This document shows positions 1 to 8,802 of a stretch of 64,000 bases of DNA, piece after piece. The DNA comes from Gammaproteobacteria bacterium (GTDB taxonomy: Bacteria > Pseudomonadota > Gammaproteobacteria > Steroidobacterales > PWYM01), in assembly GCA_003567475.1 (NCBI GenBank), contig PWZL01000067.1:1-64000 (forward strand). Direction: 5' to 3'. Both the position numbers and the translations under genes were made by a program. Under the pieces are notes generated by a model. It was not told the DNA's origin, did no database searches, and was given only the letters and a program-made list of their open reading frames with translations. The first letter of the stretch is position 1. Each line of letters starts with the position of its first letter.

Positions 1-115
1 GTCGCTCGACCCGCGTCTCCGGATCGGGGCCATCAAGAAACAGGGGGATCACCAGCACTGCCGCCAGTACCAGCAATACCGCACCGACGATGCGCTCCTT
101 CAGCTTTCTGTCCAT
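1..115 (-). CDS. dedD: DedD-like SPOR-domain cell-division protein, N-terminal fragment
   Basis: Only the first 38 residues lie in the window; the gene runs off the left edge. The start is MDRKLKERIVGAV followed by one hydrophobic segment (about residues 9-27) and then a charged stretch, which is the N-terminal anchor seen in DedD proteins. The C-terminal peptidoglycan-binding SPOR domain would be outside the window and cannot be checked. It follows folC on the same strand, as in the widespread accD-folC-dedD order, which supports the call. Expected role: an inner-membrane protein recruited to the septum through denuded glycan strands. Confidence 0.75.
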   Translation of the reverse strand, partial: MDRKLKERIVGAVLLVLAAVLVIPLFLDGPDPETRVER

Positions 116-137
116 GACACACGCCCGGGCTTTGGCC

Positions 138-1421
138 TCAGGCCTCCGATGATAGCCCAAGCCAGGCCATGGCGGGACCGGCGACGTGGAACGACCCTGC
201 CACCAGCACGCGATCGCCCGCCCGCGCGCGCTCGGCCGCGGCGGCACAGGCCTCGGCCACGCTCGGCCAGGCCGAGGCCAGCCCTCCGCCGACGTCGCCG
301 AGCGCCGCGCACAGCCTGGCCGTGGTCAGCGCCCGGGGTGAATCGGCCGGCACGAACAGCCATTCGTCGACCTGAGGCGACAGCGCGGCGAGCACCCCGT
401 GGACGTCTTTCGTCTCCAGTCCACCGAACACACACAGCCGCCGCCCGGGCACCGGCGTCGCCGCCAGGGTGTCGGCCAGCGCGGCGGCCGCCGCAGGGTT
501 GTGGGCCACATCGAGCCACCACTCCACAGCCGCCTGCCGCACGCGTTGTCCGCGCGCGGCCAGGCGCGCCCCACCCAGCGCCGGCGCGAGCTCAGCCAGA
601 CGCGCAAAGCCGAGACAGGCCTCCAGCAGCGCCATGGCGGACGCGGCGTTACCGTACTGCACCTGACCGGCCAGCGGGGGCGGCGGCAGGCCGGCGAGGC
701 GGCCGCCAGGAGACTCGTAGGCCCAGCGACCGTCCGCCTCCGGACGCACGTGGTACTCCCGACCAAGACACCAGAGCCTCGCGGCAATGGCATCGGCCTG
801 CGCGAGCAGCGAAGCCGGTGGCGCTGGATCGCCACAGATCGCCGGTCGGTCGGGACGAAAGATGCCCGCCTTCTCGCGGCCGATCGACTCGCGATCGGGC
901 CCAAGCCAGTCCATGTGATCCAGCGCCACCGAGGCCACCAGCGCCCCGGCCGGCGTGACGGCGTTGACCGCGTCCAGGCGCCCGCCAAGCCCCACCTCCA
1001 GCACCCAGGCCGTGCAGCCTGCCTGTGCGAAGGCGGACAGGGCCGCCAGCGTGCCGTATTCGAAGTAGGTGAGTGGCACCTCGCCGCGGGCCCGTTCAAC
1101 TTCGGCAAACGCGGCCAGCAGTCCCGCATCGTCGATGCACGCCCCGTCGATGACCACCCGCTCGTGGTAGCGCAGCAGATGCGGCGAGGTGTAGCGCCCG
1201 ACACGATACCCGCCCGCGGCGAGCATCGCCGCGAGATAGGCGGCGCACGAGCCTTTGCCGTTGGTCCCGCCGACCAGCAGCGTGAGCGCGCGCGAGCCTG
1301 CGGCAGGCAGACGGGACAGCACCGTCTCGACCCGCTCGAGCCCGAGTTCGATGCCGGCGGCGTTCAGACCCTCCTGCCAGGCGAGCCACTCCGCGACGTT
1401 CTCGAAGGGCGGCCGGTTCAG
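138..1421 (-). CDS. folC: Bifunctional folylpolyglutamate synthase / dihydrofolate synthase
   Basis: ATP-dependent ligase that adds glutamate to dihydropteroate and to folates. The Mur-ligase-type P-loop [11 protein letters not shown] is near the N-terminus, and a conserved [11 protein letters not shown] motif follows. The first GTG lies at 1322, but the same frame is open further upstream and encodes EWLAWQEG and [12 protein letters not shown], typical FolC N-terminal sequence. The real start is therefore probably upstream. The only candidate I see is a CTG at 1421 overlapping the accD stop codon, since a stop codon in this frame lies just beyond. The length is then about 427 residues, normal for the family. 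It is translationally coupled to accD and followed by dedD. The function is secure; the start is not. Confidence 0.93.
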   Translation of the reverse strand: MNRPPFENVAEWLAWQEGLNAAGIELGLERVETVLSRLPAAGSRALTLLVGGTNGKGSCAAYLAAMLAAGGYRVGRYTSPHLLRYHERVVIDGACIDDAGLLAAFAEVERARGEVPLTYFEYGTLAALSAFAQAGCTAWVLEVGLGGRLDAVNAVTPAGALVASVALDHMDWLGPDRESIGREKAGIFRPDRPAICGDPAPPASLLAQADAIAARLWCLGREYHVRPEADGRWAYESPGGRLAGLPPPPLAGQVQYGNAASAMALLEACLGFARLAELAPALGGARLAARGQRVRQAAVEWWLDVAHNPAAAAALADTLAATPVPGRRLCVFGGLETKDVHGVLAALSPQVDEWLFVPADSPRALTTARLCAALGDVGGGLASAWPSVAEACAAAAERARAGDRVLVAGSFHVAGPAMAWLGLSSEA

Positions 1422-2293
1422 ATGACCACCGCCTGTTCTGGCACCGGCCGGCCCGTGAGTTTACATAGCAGTGCCGCAATTTCGTCGCGCATGCTGCGCC
1501 GGTCGACGATCATGTCGAGCGCGCCGTGCTCCAGCAGGAACTCACTGCGCTGGAAGCCTTCCGGCAGCTTCTCGCGCACCGTCTGCTCGATCACGCGGGG
1601 GCCAGCGAAGCCGATCAGGGCCTTGGGTTCGCCGATATTGACGTCACCGAGCATCGCCAGGCTGGCTGAGACGCCACCGGTGGTCGGGTCGGTCAGGACC
1701 GAGACGAACGGCAGGCCCGCCTCCGACAGCTCCGCCAGCGCGGCACTCGTCTTGGCCATCTGCAACAGCGAGTAGAGGGCTTCCTGCATTCGCGCGCCAC
1801 CGCTGGCGGAGAAATTCACCAAGGGGGTTTGGTGTTCGATCGCGTGGCGCACGCCGCGCACGAACCGCTCTCCCACGACCGAACCCATGGAGCCACCCAT
1901 GAAGCGAAACTCGAACGCACTGGCGACGATCAGCTGGCCCTTGAGGGTCCCGGACATCACCACCAGTGCGTCACGTTCGCCGGTGGCCTTCTGTGCCTGG
2001 ACCAGACGATCACGGTATTTCTTGCTGTCGCGGAACTTGAGGGGATCGGTGGGCTCGAGTGCCGCGCCCAGTTCGCGGCCAGACTCCGGGTCGAGAAACA
2101 GCTCGAGGCGCAGACGCGCGCCGATACGCATGTGGTGATTGCACTTCGGGCACACGTGATAGTTGCGGTCAAGCTCCGGGCGGTAGAGCGGTGCACCGCA
2201 GGCCGGGCAGTTGATCCAGACGCCTTCGGGGACCGAACGCGTGCGTTTTTCCGTCTTGATGCGCGAGGGCATCAGTTTCTCGAACCAGCTCAT
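1418..2293 (-). CDS. accD: Acetyl-CoA carboxylase carboxyltransferase subunit beta
   Basis: Beta subunit of the carboxyltransferase half of acetyl-CoA carboxylase, which makes malonyl-CoA for fatty acid synthesis together with AccA. The protein is 291 residues. It begins [12 protein letters not shown], as AccD does, and has the N-terminal four-cysteine zinc ribbon (CPACGAPLY then CPKCNHH). This is followed by the crotonase-like carboxyltransferase fold with [15 protein letters not shown] and [15 protein letters not shown] at 2293 was chosen over a TTG two codons upstream because it gives the canonical N-terminus. In many gammaproteobacteria trpF or trpBA precede accD; here truA is the direct upstream neighbour. 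Confidence 0.97.
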   Translation of the reverse strand: MSWFEKLMPSRIKTEKRTRSVPEGVWINCPACGAPLYRPELDRNYHVCPKCNHHMRIGARLRLELFLDPESGRELGAALEPTDPLKFRDSKKYRDRLVQAQKATGERDALVVMSGTLKGQLIVASAFEFRFMGGSMGSVVGERFVRGVRHAIEHQTPLVNFSASGGARMQEALYSLLQMAKTSAALAELSEAGLPFVSVLTDPTTGGVSASLAMLGDVNIGEPKALIGFAGPRVIEQTVREKLPEGFQRSEFLLEHGALDMIVDRRSMRDEIAALLCKLTGRPVPEQAVVI

Positions 2294-2312
2294 CCACAAG
2301 CCCCCGTCAAGA

Positions 2313-2325
2313 TGCAGTCACTGCA
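2313..2325. promoter_or_regulatory. Perfect 6-1-6 palindrome upstream of accD
   Basis: The 13 bases TGCAGTCACTGCA form a perfect inverted repeat (TGCAGT / ACTGCA around one base). They sit 20 bases upstream of the accD start, in the 88-base gap after truA. The position fits an operator or an RNA hairpin in the leader. No regulator is recognised, and such a short palindrome could arise by chance. Confidence 0.3.
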
Positions 2326-2381
2326 ATGATACGGTCTCACCGCCACGCCGTGCATGCCGGTGTCGTCAACGCCTCTGACCC

Positions 2382-3176
2382 TCAGCGCCCCGGGCCACCC
2401 CAGCCGCCCACCGGGCCCGGCAACCCGAACTCCGCCGGGTAGTCGACCCCGACCAGGCAAAGCCCGTGGGCCGGCGCGGTGACCCCACGGTGGCGCCGGT
2501 CGCGCGCCTTCAGCACCTCGGCAGCCCAGCCTGCGCCGGCCTCCCCACGGCCGATGCGATACAGCACCCCGACCAGGTTGCGCACCATGTGATGCAGGAA
2601 CGCATTGGCCGTGAACTCCAGGTGCAGGCACTCACCGTCCTCGCGCAGCGCAATTCGCTGCAGACGCCGCCACGGCCGCTTCGCCTGGCAGGCTGCTGCG
2701 CGAAACGCGCTGAAATCGTGCTCCCCCAGCAGACTGGCCGCCGCCGCGGTCATCGCCGGCACGTCCAGCGGCTGATGCACCCACCAGGCCCGCCGGCGCA
2801 GCAGCGCCGAGCGAACAGGCGCCCGCAAAACGGTATAGCGGTAGCGCCTGGCGACGGCGGCGTAGCGGGCGTGAAAGCGGTCGTCCACCGGCCGCACCCA
2901 CTGCACGGCCAGGTCCTCGGGCAGCGCGCTATTGGCGCCCAGCAGCCAGGCGCGTTCGGGGCGTTGGGCAGTGGTCAGGAAATGGACCACCTGGCCGGTG
3001 GCGTGCACACCGGTATCGGTGCGTCCGGCCGCCACGACCTCCACCGGGTGATCGGCGACGCGGCTCAGCGCGGCCTGCAGCACATCCTGCGCATTGCGCG
3101 CATGCGGCTGCGTCTGCCAGCCATGGAAGCTCGCGCCGTCGTACTCGACGCCGAGCGCGAATTTCACCTGAGCCAT
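2382..3176 (-). CDS. truA: tRNA pseudouridine(38-40) synthase
   Basis: Isomerises uridines 38, 39 and 40 of the tRNA anticodon stem to pseudouridine. The 264-residue protein starts MAQVKFALGVEYDGASFHGWQ and carries the catalytic-aspartate motif AGRTDTGVHATGQVVHF around residues 51-67. The C-terminal motif FLHHMVRNLVG is also typical of TruA. Its ATG lies six bases beyond the fimV stop codon, so the two are probably cotranscribed; fimV-truA linkage is common in pseudomonads and relatives. The C-terminus ends in a glycine-rich tail (about GLPGPVGGWGG) that looks non-essential. Confidence 0.96.
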   Translation of the reverse strand: MAQVKFALGVEYDGASFHGWQTQPHARNAQDVLQAALSRVADHPVEVVAAGRTDTGVHATGQVVHFLTTAQRPERAWLLGANSALPEDLAVQWVRPVDDRFHARYAAVARRYRYTVLRAPVRSALLRRRAWWVHQPLDVPAMTAAAASLLGEHDFSAFRAAACQAKRPWRRLQRIALREDGECLHLEFTANAFLHHMVRNLVGVLYRIGRGEAGAGWAAEVLKARDRRHRGVTAPAHGLCLVGVDYPAEFGLPGPVGGWGGPGR

Positions 3177-3182
3177 GACGAA

Positions 3183-6100
3183 TCAGTCGCCAAGGGTCTC
3201 CATCAGCTGGCGCGCTTCCTGACGGTGGGCACCGTCGCCTTCCTCGATGACTTCTTCGAGAATACTGCGGGCACCTTCCGGATCGCCCATGTCGATGTAG
3301 GCACGCGCCAGGTCGAGCTTGGTACCGAGTTCGGTGAGCGTCTCCGGCTCGGCCGACGGATCGATTTCACCGGTGGGCTCATCGGCGGCACCGCCCTCGA
3401 ACAGCTCGCCTATTTCCAGGTCGAAGTCATCACCGTCGGCGCCTGCTGCGGCCGCATCCCCCCCGAAGACATCGGCGGCAAAGCGCTCGTCTTCATCCCC
3501 GGACAGTCTCGGTCGTGGCTGTTCGACCGTGCTTTCGCCCGCCTCCTCAGAGATGGCCTGGAAGAACGCCGTGTCTGAGGTCTCATCGACAGCCTTCGGG
3601 GACGCCTCGACTGCCGGCAATTCACCGATATCGATGCGGGCCGTCGCGGCGCCACGGTCGACACCGGCATCGTCCGACAGCGTGCCGGCCAGACGTGTCG
3701 CCTCGTCATCCCACAACGATTCCGCCAGCCGGGTCTCGTCATCCTCCGACAGCGAGCCGGCGAACAGCGTCGCGTCGTCTTCAGGCAGGGTACCGATCTG
3801 GCGCGTCAGGTCGTCCTCGCCCGCCAGTGAGGGTGCCAGGCGCGTCGCGTCACTGTCGTCGAGCCTGTCGTCGTCGTAGCTTGCGGCAAGTTCCCGCTCG
3901 TCGAGGACCTGCGTGATCCCGGTTGCCGAGAGCAGATCGTCGTCATCATCAAACGAGGCCTCGGCAGACGCCTCTCGCCCCTGGGCTGCGGGAGCCTCCG
4001 GCTCGCCGATATCGACCAGGGTCTCTCTGGCGCCGGGCGGATCACCCTGCGTCGGGGCCTGCTCCGCCTGATCGGCATCACCAAGATCGATGACCACCTC
4101 GCCAAGCCCGGTCACCTCGAGATCCTCGTCGGAGAGCTCGACATCAAGGCCTTCGAGATCGAGTCCAAGATCATCGAGATCGATTTCGGCAGTCGCGCCG
4201 CCATCGAGCTGCTCGAGACGGCCGTCGAGATCCTGCGAACGGGGTTGCTCCAGGGTCGGCGATTCGACAGTCGCCGCGGTATCCGGCCGCGGCGACTCCA
4301 CGGTATCGTCACCCTCCCAGCCCCCCGGCGCTGGCGACTCCGCCGTCGCGGAGAGCTCCGGCGACTCGATGGTCGGGGTTTCCATGGTCGGCGAATCGGC
4401 TCCAGCCTCCTCATCGTCCAGCAAGCCCCGCTCGATATTGGTTGCGGTCCGCGAGCCGATGTCCAGCATGAACGCCTCTTCGGCGGCGGCCTCCGCCGCC
4501 TCGGCATCGTCCTCGAACTGCATGTCGAGTCCGGCGCGGTCCGCGGTGGGCGAGGCACCTTCGGCGTCCTCTTCCACCTCGAAGTCCAGCGAGTAGATTC
4601 CCGTATCCTCCCCGCCCTCGAAGTCGAGTTCGAGGTCGCCGCTGGCGGTCTCGCCGGCGAACAGCGGCTCGTCCGGGCAGATCTGGCGCGCCATGATCAG
4701 CGTCTTGTCCCACTCGGCCCCGTCGCCCACCTGGTCCTTCAGGGCACGTGCGGCTTCGAGGAAGCCGGCCTGGTTACCCCAGACGAAATAGATTTCGACC
4801 AGCTTGAGATGCAGGTCCGATCGTGCCGGTGCCTCGGCCAGCGCCTGCTGCACGAGATCGGCAGCCTGGTCGTACAGCCCATAGGCCATATGGAAATCAG
4901 CCTCGGCCAGAGGATCGCCGTCAGCCACCTCCTGGGCATGTACCCCGGCCTCAGCCGCCACATCGGCACGCTCCGCGCGCGCACCCTGGGCAGCAGTGGC
5001 CGCCGCGGCAGCGGCGCCGCCGGCAGCCGCCATCCGCTGGGTCCGCTCCCCCTCGAGGACGTCGGGCACAGGTTCGGCGGTCTGCGCCGGCAACGACTGA
5101 TCTTCGGCGAGGTCCTCGGCAGTGGCCGAGGCCCAGGGGTCCACTTCCGCGGCGCGCTCCCGGCGACGACGCATGAAGACCGCCAGGGCGCCGAGCAGGG
5201 CCACAACCCCCAGGCCGATCCAGAGTAACGGCGTGGTCAACGCGCCCATGATGTGTTGCATGAGCCCGGGCGAGGCCGGCGGGGGGGTCGGGGTCGCTGC
5301 CGGGCGCGGCGTCTCGGCCACCGAGGGCGCCGGGGCGGGCGCTGCTTCAGGGGTTGGCGCGTCATCCACGAAGATGCGGTCCTCGTCGCCGGGCACGCCC
5401 GGCACTGGCGCGACCGCGGGCGTATCCGCCTCGGCGCGCTGCGCTGCCAGCTGCCGCTGCAGCTCCGCCAGCTCCGCATCACGCAATTCGAGCATTCGGC
5501 GGGTGTCCGCGAGTTCGTCACGCAGACCTGCGGCCTCGTCGCGCAGGCGCCCGGCCTCATCACGCAGCGTCGCCGCCTCGGCCCGCGCGTCCTCCGCCGC
5601 CTGCCCCGCGCCGCTGGCCGCCGCGGCGTCCGGCGCGACCAGGCGCAGGCGCGGGGCAGGCTCGGCTGCCGCTGCCGCTGGCGGTGCGTCACGCCAGGCC
5701 CGATGCTGCGAAGCCACGCGTGCGCTCGCCTCGGCAGCGGTCATGCGTCGCAGCGCCTCGGTGGAAGGGATCGCCAGCCGTGCACCGGCACGCAGCCGGT
5801 TGATGTTGCCGTCGAAGGCCTCCGGGTTGGCCTCGAAAAGCCCCATCATCATCTGATTGAGGCTGACGTCGCCGGCCGGGCGCAGTTGCCGGGCCAAACC
5901 CGACAGCGTGTCGTTACGCTGGACGAGGTAGGTGCCGTCGTCCGCCAGGGTCGGTGCGGGGAGGCGGGCGCCAGGCGCTTGTGGCTGCTGCGCAGGCGCC
6001 GGACGCGCCACTCGCCCGGTGCGCTCCTCGGGTGCCAGGGCGGGTGTACGGGGGGCGGCCACCGGCGCTTCGCGCGCCGGGGTTTCCGTGAACGTGGGCG

Positions 6101-6485
6101 GATCCAGCAGCACCGTGTATTCGCGCAGAACGCGTCCACGCGCCCAGCGGGCTTCCACCAGAAACGTCAGGAACGGCTCGCGGGCAGCCTGGGTCGAGGT
6201 CACCCGCAGCGCAGGCGCGCCGTCGGGCCGCCGAATCACCGCGAAGTTCAGGCTCTCCAGGAAGGGCGGGCGCTCGAGCCCCTGGCGCTGGAAAGCCTCG
6301 AGAGAGGCGAGTTCCACCCGCAGGGATGCGAGGTCCTCATCCGAGGCGCTGGTCAGCGGGATCTCGGCATTCAGCGGCTGGTTGAGCGCCGAGCGCAACT
6401 CGATACTGCCCAGCCCGAGTGCCCACGCGATTTGCGGCAGGGCCAGCAGCAACGCCGCGCCCCAGAAGGCCATTCTTCGTGCCAT
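3183..6485 (-). CDS. fimV: FimV/HubP-type polar landmark protein
   Basis: Large (1100-residue) inner-membrane protein of the FimV/HubP/TspA family, which organises type IV pili, chemoreceptors and chromosome origins at cell poles. Domains in order: signal peptide (1-22); FimV N-terminal domain starting LGLGSIELRSALNQPLNAE; periplasmic LysM (about 180-245) that should bind peptidoglycan; coiled coil with LRDEAGRLRDEAAGLRDE heptads (about 295-352); one membrane helix (about 415-440) followed by RRRRE; a very long acidic cytoplasmic region; and the conserved C-terminal TPR-like FimV domain (LDLARAYIDMGDPEGARSIL). The cytoplasmic region holds two repeat types, reported separately. ATG at 6485 follows GGGAG. 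It sits between asd and truA, the usual fimV position. Confidence 0.96.
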   Translation of the reverse strand: MARRMAFWGAALLLALPQIAWALGLGSIELRSALNQPLNAEIPLTSASDEDLASLRVELASLEAFQRQGLERPPFLESLNFAVIRRPDGAPALRVTSTQAAREPFLTFLVEARWARGRVLREYTVLLDPPTFTETPAREAPVAAPRTPALAPEERTGRVARPAPAQQPQAPGARLPAPTLADDGTYLVQRNDTLSGLARQLRPAGDVSLNQMMMGLFEANPEAFDGNINRLRAGARLAIPSTEALRRMTAAEASARVASQHRAWRDAPPAAAAAEPAPRLRLVAPDAAAASGAGQAAEDARAEAATLRDEAGRLRDEAAGLRDELADTRRMLELRDAELAELQRQLAAQRAEADTPAVAPVPGVPGDEDRIFVDDAPTPEAAPAPAPSVAETPRPAATPTPPPASPGLMQHIMGALTTPLLWIGLGVVALLGALAVFMRRRRERAAEVDPWASATAEDLAEDQSLPAQTAEPVPDVLEGERTQRMAAAGGAAAAAATAAQGARAERADVAAEAGVHAQEVADGDPLAEADFHMAYGLYDQAADLVQQALAEAPARSDLHLKLVEIYFVWGNQAGFLEAARALKDQVGDGAEWDKTLIMARQICPDEPLFAGETASGDLELDFEGGEDTGIYSLDFEVEEDAEGASPTADRAGLDMQFEDDAEAAEAAAEEAFMLDIGSRTATNIERGLLDDEEAGADSPTMETPTIESPELSATAESPAPGGWEGDDTVESPRPDTAATVESPTLEQPRSQDLDGRLEQLDGGATAEIDLDDLGLDLEGLDVELSDEDLEVTGLGEVVIDLGDADQAEQAPTQGDPPGARETLVDIGEPEAPAAQGREASAEASFDDDDDLLSATGITQVLDERELAASYDDDRLDDSDATRLAPSLAGEDDLTRQIGTLPEDDATLFAGSLSEDDETRLAESLWDDEATRLAGTLSDDAGVDRGAATARIDIGELPAVEASPKAVDETSDTAFFQAISEEAGESTVEQPRPRLSGDEDERFAADVFGGDAAAAGADGDDFDLEIGELFEGGAADEPTGEIDPSAEPETLTELGTKLDLARAYIDMGDPEGARSILEEVIEEGDGAHRQEARQLMETLGD
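3667..3860 (-). repeat. Tandem 12-residue acidic repeats within fimV
   Basis: Within FimV (about residues 875-939) at least five back-to-back units follow the pattern (D/E)-(A)-T-R-L-A-x-S/T-L-x-x-D-D. Examples are DATRLAPSLAGEDD, LTRQIGTLPEDD, ATLFAGSLSEDD, ETRLAESLWDD and ATRLAGTLSDD. At DNA level this gives roughly 36-base periodicity with considerable divergence, so the units are old rather than a fresh expansion. Each contains one conserved threonine in an acidic setting. Confidence 0.75.
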
Positions 6486-6618
6486 TGCTACTCCCGTCCC
6501 GCTGCCCCTGGTGCCAGCCGGGAACCCCGGCGGTCATTGTCGTCGATCACGTCGGGAAACCTGACGTAAGCCGATAAGTTTACTGATCTTATGTCGACAA
6601 TACCGTGAAGTGCAGCGT

Positions 6619-7641
6619 TTACAAGTGCTGTTGTACCAGAATTTCTGCGATCTGGACGCTATTGAGTGCGGCACCCTTGCGTATATTGTCCGAGACGACC
6701 CACAGACACAGGCCGTTCGGGTGACTCAGATCCTGGCGGATCCGCCCGACGAAGACCTCATCGTGGCCGCTGGCGTCGCTGATGGCCGTCGGGTAACCGC
6801 CTGTCTCACGGGTATCGATCACCCGCACCCCCGGTGCCGCCTCGAGCAGCTCGCGGGCCCGCACGGCATCCAGCGGTTCGCGGGTCTCGAGGTGGATCGC
6901 TTCGGAATGTCCGAAGAACACAGGCACGCGCACGGCCGTCGGATTCACCTCGATCCGCTCGTCCTCGAGGATCTTGCGCGTTTCCCACACCATCTTCATC
7001 TCCTCACGGGTGTAGCCGTTATCCATGAAGACGTCGATATGGGGCACCGCGTTGAAGGCCACCTGCCGGGTCTGGCCCTCGAGCTCGAGCGGCCGGGCAT
7101 TCAGCAGGTCGGCCGTTTGCCTCGCCAGCGTTTCCAGCGCGGTGCGCCCGGCCCCGGAGACGGACTGATAGGTCGCCACGTTGATCCGGCTGATCCCCGC
7201 AGCGGCATGGATCGGCTTCAGCGCGACGACCATCTGAATGGTGGAGCAGTTCGGATTGGCGATAATGCCCCGCGTGCGGTAGTCGGCGATCCGCGCCGGG
7301 TTGCACTCGGGCACCACCAGCGGGATGTCGGGATCGTTGCGGAAATGCGAGGTGTTGTCGATCACCACGCACCCGGCCGCCGCAGCCCGCGGGGCATAGT
7401 CGGCCGAGACCGAGCCGCCAGCGGAAAACAGGCCGACCTGTACTTTGGAAAAATCGAAGTCGGCGAGATGACCCACGGTGATCTCGCGGCCGCGGAAACT
7501 CACCGTACTGCCCGCCGAGCGCTCGCTGGCCAGCGGGTAGAGGGTGCCGACGGGGAACTTGCGCTGCTCGAGAATCGACAACAGGGTCTCGCCCACCAGC
7601 CCGGTGGCGCCAACGACAGCAACGTCTACGGTCTTGTTCAT
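6619..7641 (-). CDS. asd: Aspartate-semialdehyde dehydrogenase
   Basis: NADPH-dependent reduction of aspartyl phosphate to aspartate semialdehyde, the branch point to lysine/diaminopimelate, threonine and methionine. The 340-residue protein starts MNKTVDVAVVGATGLVGETL with the nucleotide-binding GATGLVG motif. The catalytic-cysteine region IIANPNCSTIQMV and the later SEAIHLE region are present. ATG at 7641 is preceded by GGGAGA at good spacing; the frame is open 24 codons further upstream but that extension is not protein-like. asd directly upstream of fimV is the pseudomonad-type arrangement. Confidence 0.97.
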   Translation of the reverse strand: MNKTVDVAVVGATGLVGETLLSILEQRKFPVGTLYPLASERSAGSTVSFRGREITVGHLADFDFSKVQVGLFSAGGSVSADYAPRAAAAGCVVIDNTSHFRNDPDIPLVVPECNPARIADYRTRGIIANPNCSTIQMVVALKPIHAAAGISRINVATYQSVSGAGRTALETLARQTADLLNARPLELEGQTRQVAFNAVPHIDVFMDNGYTREEMKMVWETRKILEDERIEVNPTAVRVPVFFGHSEAIHLETREPLDAVRARELLEAAPGVRVIDTRETGGYPTAISDASGHDEVFVGRIRQDLSHPNGLCLWVVSDNIRKGAALNSVQIAEILVQQHL

Positions 7642-7681
7642 GACTCTCCCTGTGAGTTCAGGTGTCTGGCCAGACGCACAC

Positions 7682-8794
7682 TCAATCGGTGTGCGTGACG
7701 GCGCGTGCGGCAATTGCCGGCGTGTCCGTGCGGACGTCGGCGTTTTGGGCGCGATGGCGCAGGTAGTGATCGAGCAGCGTCAGTGCAAGCATCGCCTCGG
7801 CGATCGGCGTGGCGCGCAGGCCGACGCAGGGGTCATGGCGCCCGGTCGTGCGGATCTCCACAGCCTCGCCAGCCGCGTCGATGGTCTGCCCGGGCAGATG
7901 GATGCTGGAGGTCGGCTTGAGCGCGATACTGACCACGATGTCCTGCCCGGAAGAAATGCCGCCGAGCGTGCCGCCGGCGGAGTTCTTCGCAAAGCCGGAG
8001 GGGGAGAGCTCATCGCGGTGCTCGGAGCCGCGCTGCGCGACGCAGTCGAAGCCGTCGCCAATGGCCACGCCCTTGACGGCGTTGATGCCCATCATGGCAT
8101 GTGCGATATCGGCATCCAGCTTGTCGAACACGGGCTCGCCGAGGCCGGCAGGCACGCCACGGGCCACCACCGTGATGCGGGCCCCGATGGAATCGCCCTC
8201 CTTGCGCAGGCGGGTCATGAAGGCGTCGAGTTCGCCGACCCGCGCCGGATCGGCACAGAAGAAGGGGTTGTCGTCCGCGCTGGCCGGGTCGACGCAGTCG
8301 AGCACCAGCGGCCCGAGTTGCGACAGGTGACCCCGAATCTCCACGCCAAGACGCTCGCGCAGATACTTGCGGGCAATGGCGCCGGCCGCCACCCGCATCA
8401 CCGTCTCGCGGGCGGAGGCCCGGCCGCCCCCGCGATAGTCGCGCAGCCCATATTTCTGCAGGTAAGCATAATCGGCATGACCGGGCCGGAAGCGGTCCTT
8501 GATCTTGTCGTAGTCGCGGGAGCGCTGGTCGGCGTTCTCCACCAGCAGACCGATCGGCGTGCCGGTGGTGACCCCCTCGAACACACCGGAGAGGATGCGG
8601 ACCCGATCGGGCTCGCGGCGCTGCGTGACGTGCCGGGATTTGCCGGGCCGACGGCGCTCGAGATCATGCTGGATATCCGCCTCGACCAGCGCCATCCCCG
8701 GCGGGCAGCCATCGACAATGGCACCGAGCGCCGCACCGTGGCTCTCGCCAAAGGTGGTGACGGTGAACAGCTTGCCAAAGGTGTTACCGGACAT
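7682..8794 (-). CDS. aroC: Chorismate synthase
   Basis: Last step of the shikimate pathway: 5-enolpyruvylshikimate-3-phosphate to chorismate, using reduced FMN. The 370-residue protein opens [20 protein letters not shown] and contains the signatures [14 protein letters not shown] and [14 protein letters not shown], plus [12 protein letters not shown]. The frame stays open upstream into the prmB 3' end, but the family N-terminus clearly begins at ATG 8794. It lies eight bases after prmB, the conserved prmB-aroC pair. A C-terminal tail (about the last 20 residues) is slightly longer than usual. Confidence 0.97.
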   Translation of the reverse strand: MSGNTFGKLFTVTTFGESHGAALGAIVDGCPPGMALVEADIQHDLERRRPGKSRHVTQRREPDRVRILSGVFEGVTTGTPIGLLVENADQRSRDYDKIKDRFRPGHADYAYLQKYGLRDYRGGGRASARETVMRVAAGAIARKYLRERLGVEIRGHLSQLGPLVLDCVDPASADDNPFFCADPARVGELDAFMTRLRKEGDSIGARITVVARGVPAGLGEPVFDKLDADIAHAMMGINAVKGVAIGDGFDCVAQRGSEHRDELSPSGFAKNSAGGTLGGISSGQDIVVSIALKPTSSIHLPGQTIDAAGEAVEIRTTGRHDPCVGLRATPIAEAMLALTLLDHYLRHRAQNADVRTDTPAIAARAVTHTD

Positions 8795-8802
8795 GGTTTC
8801 GC

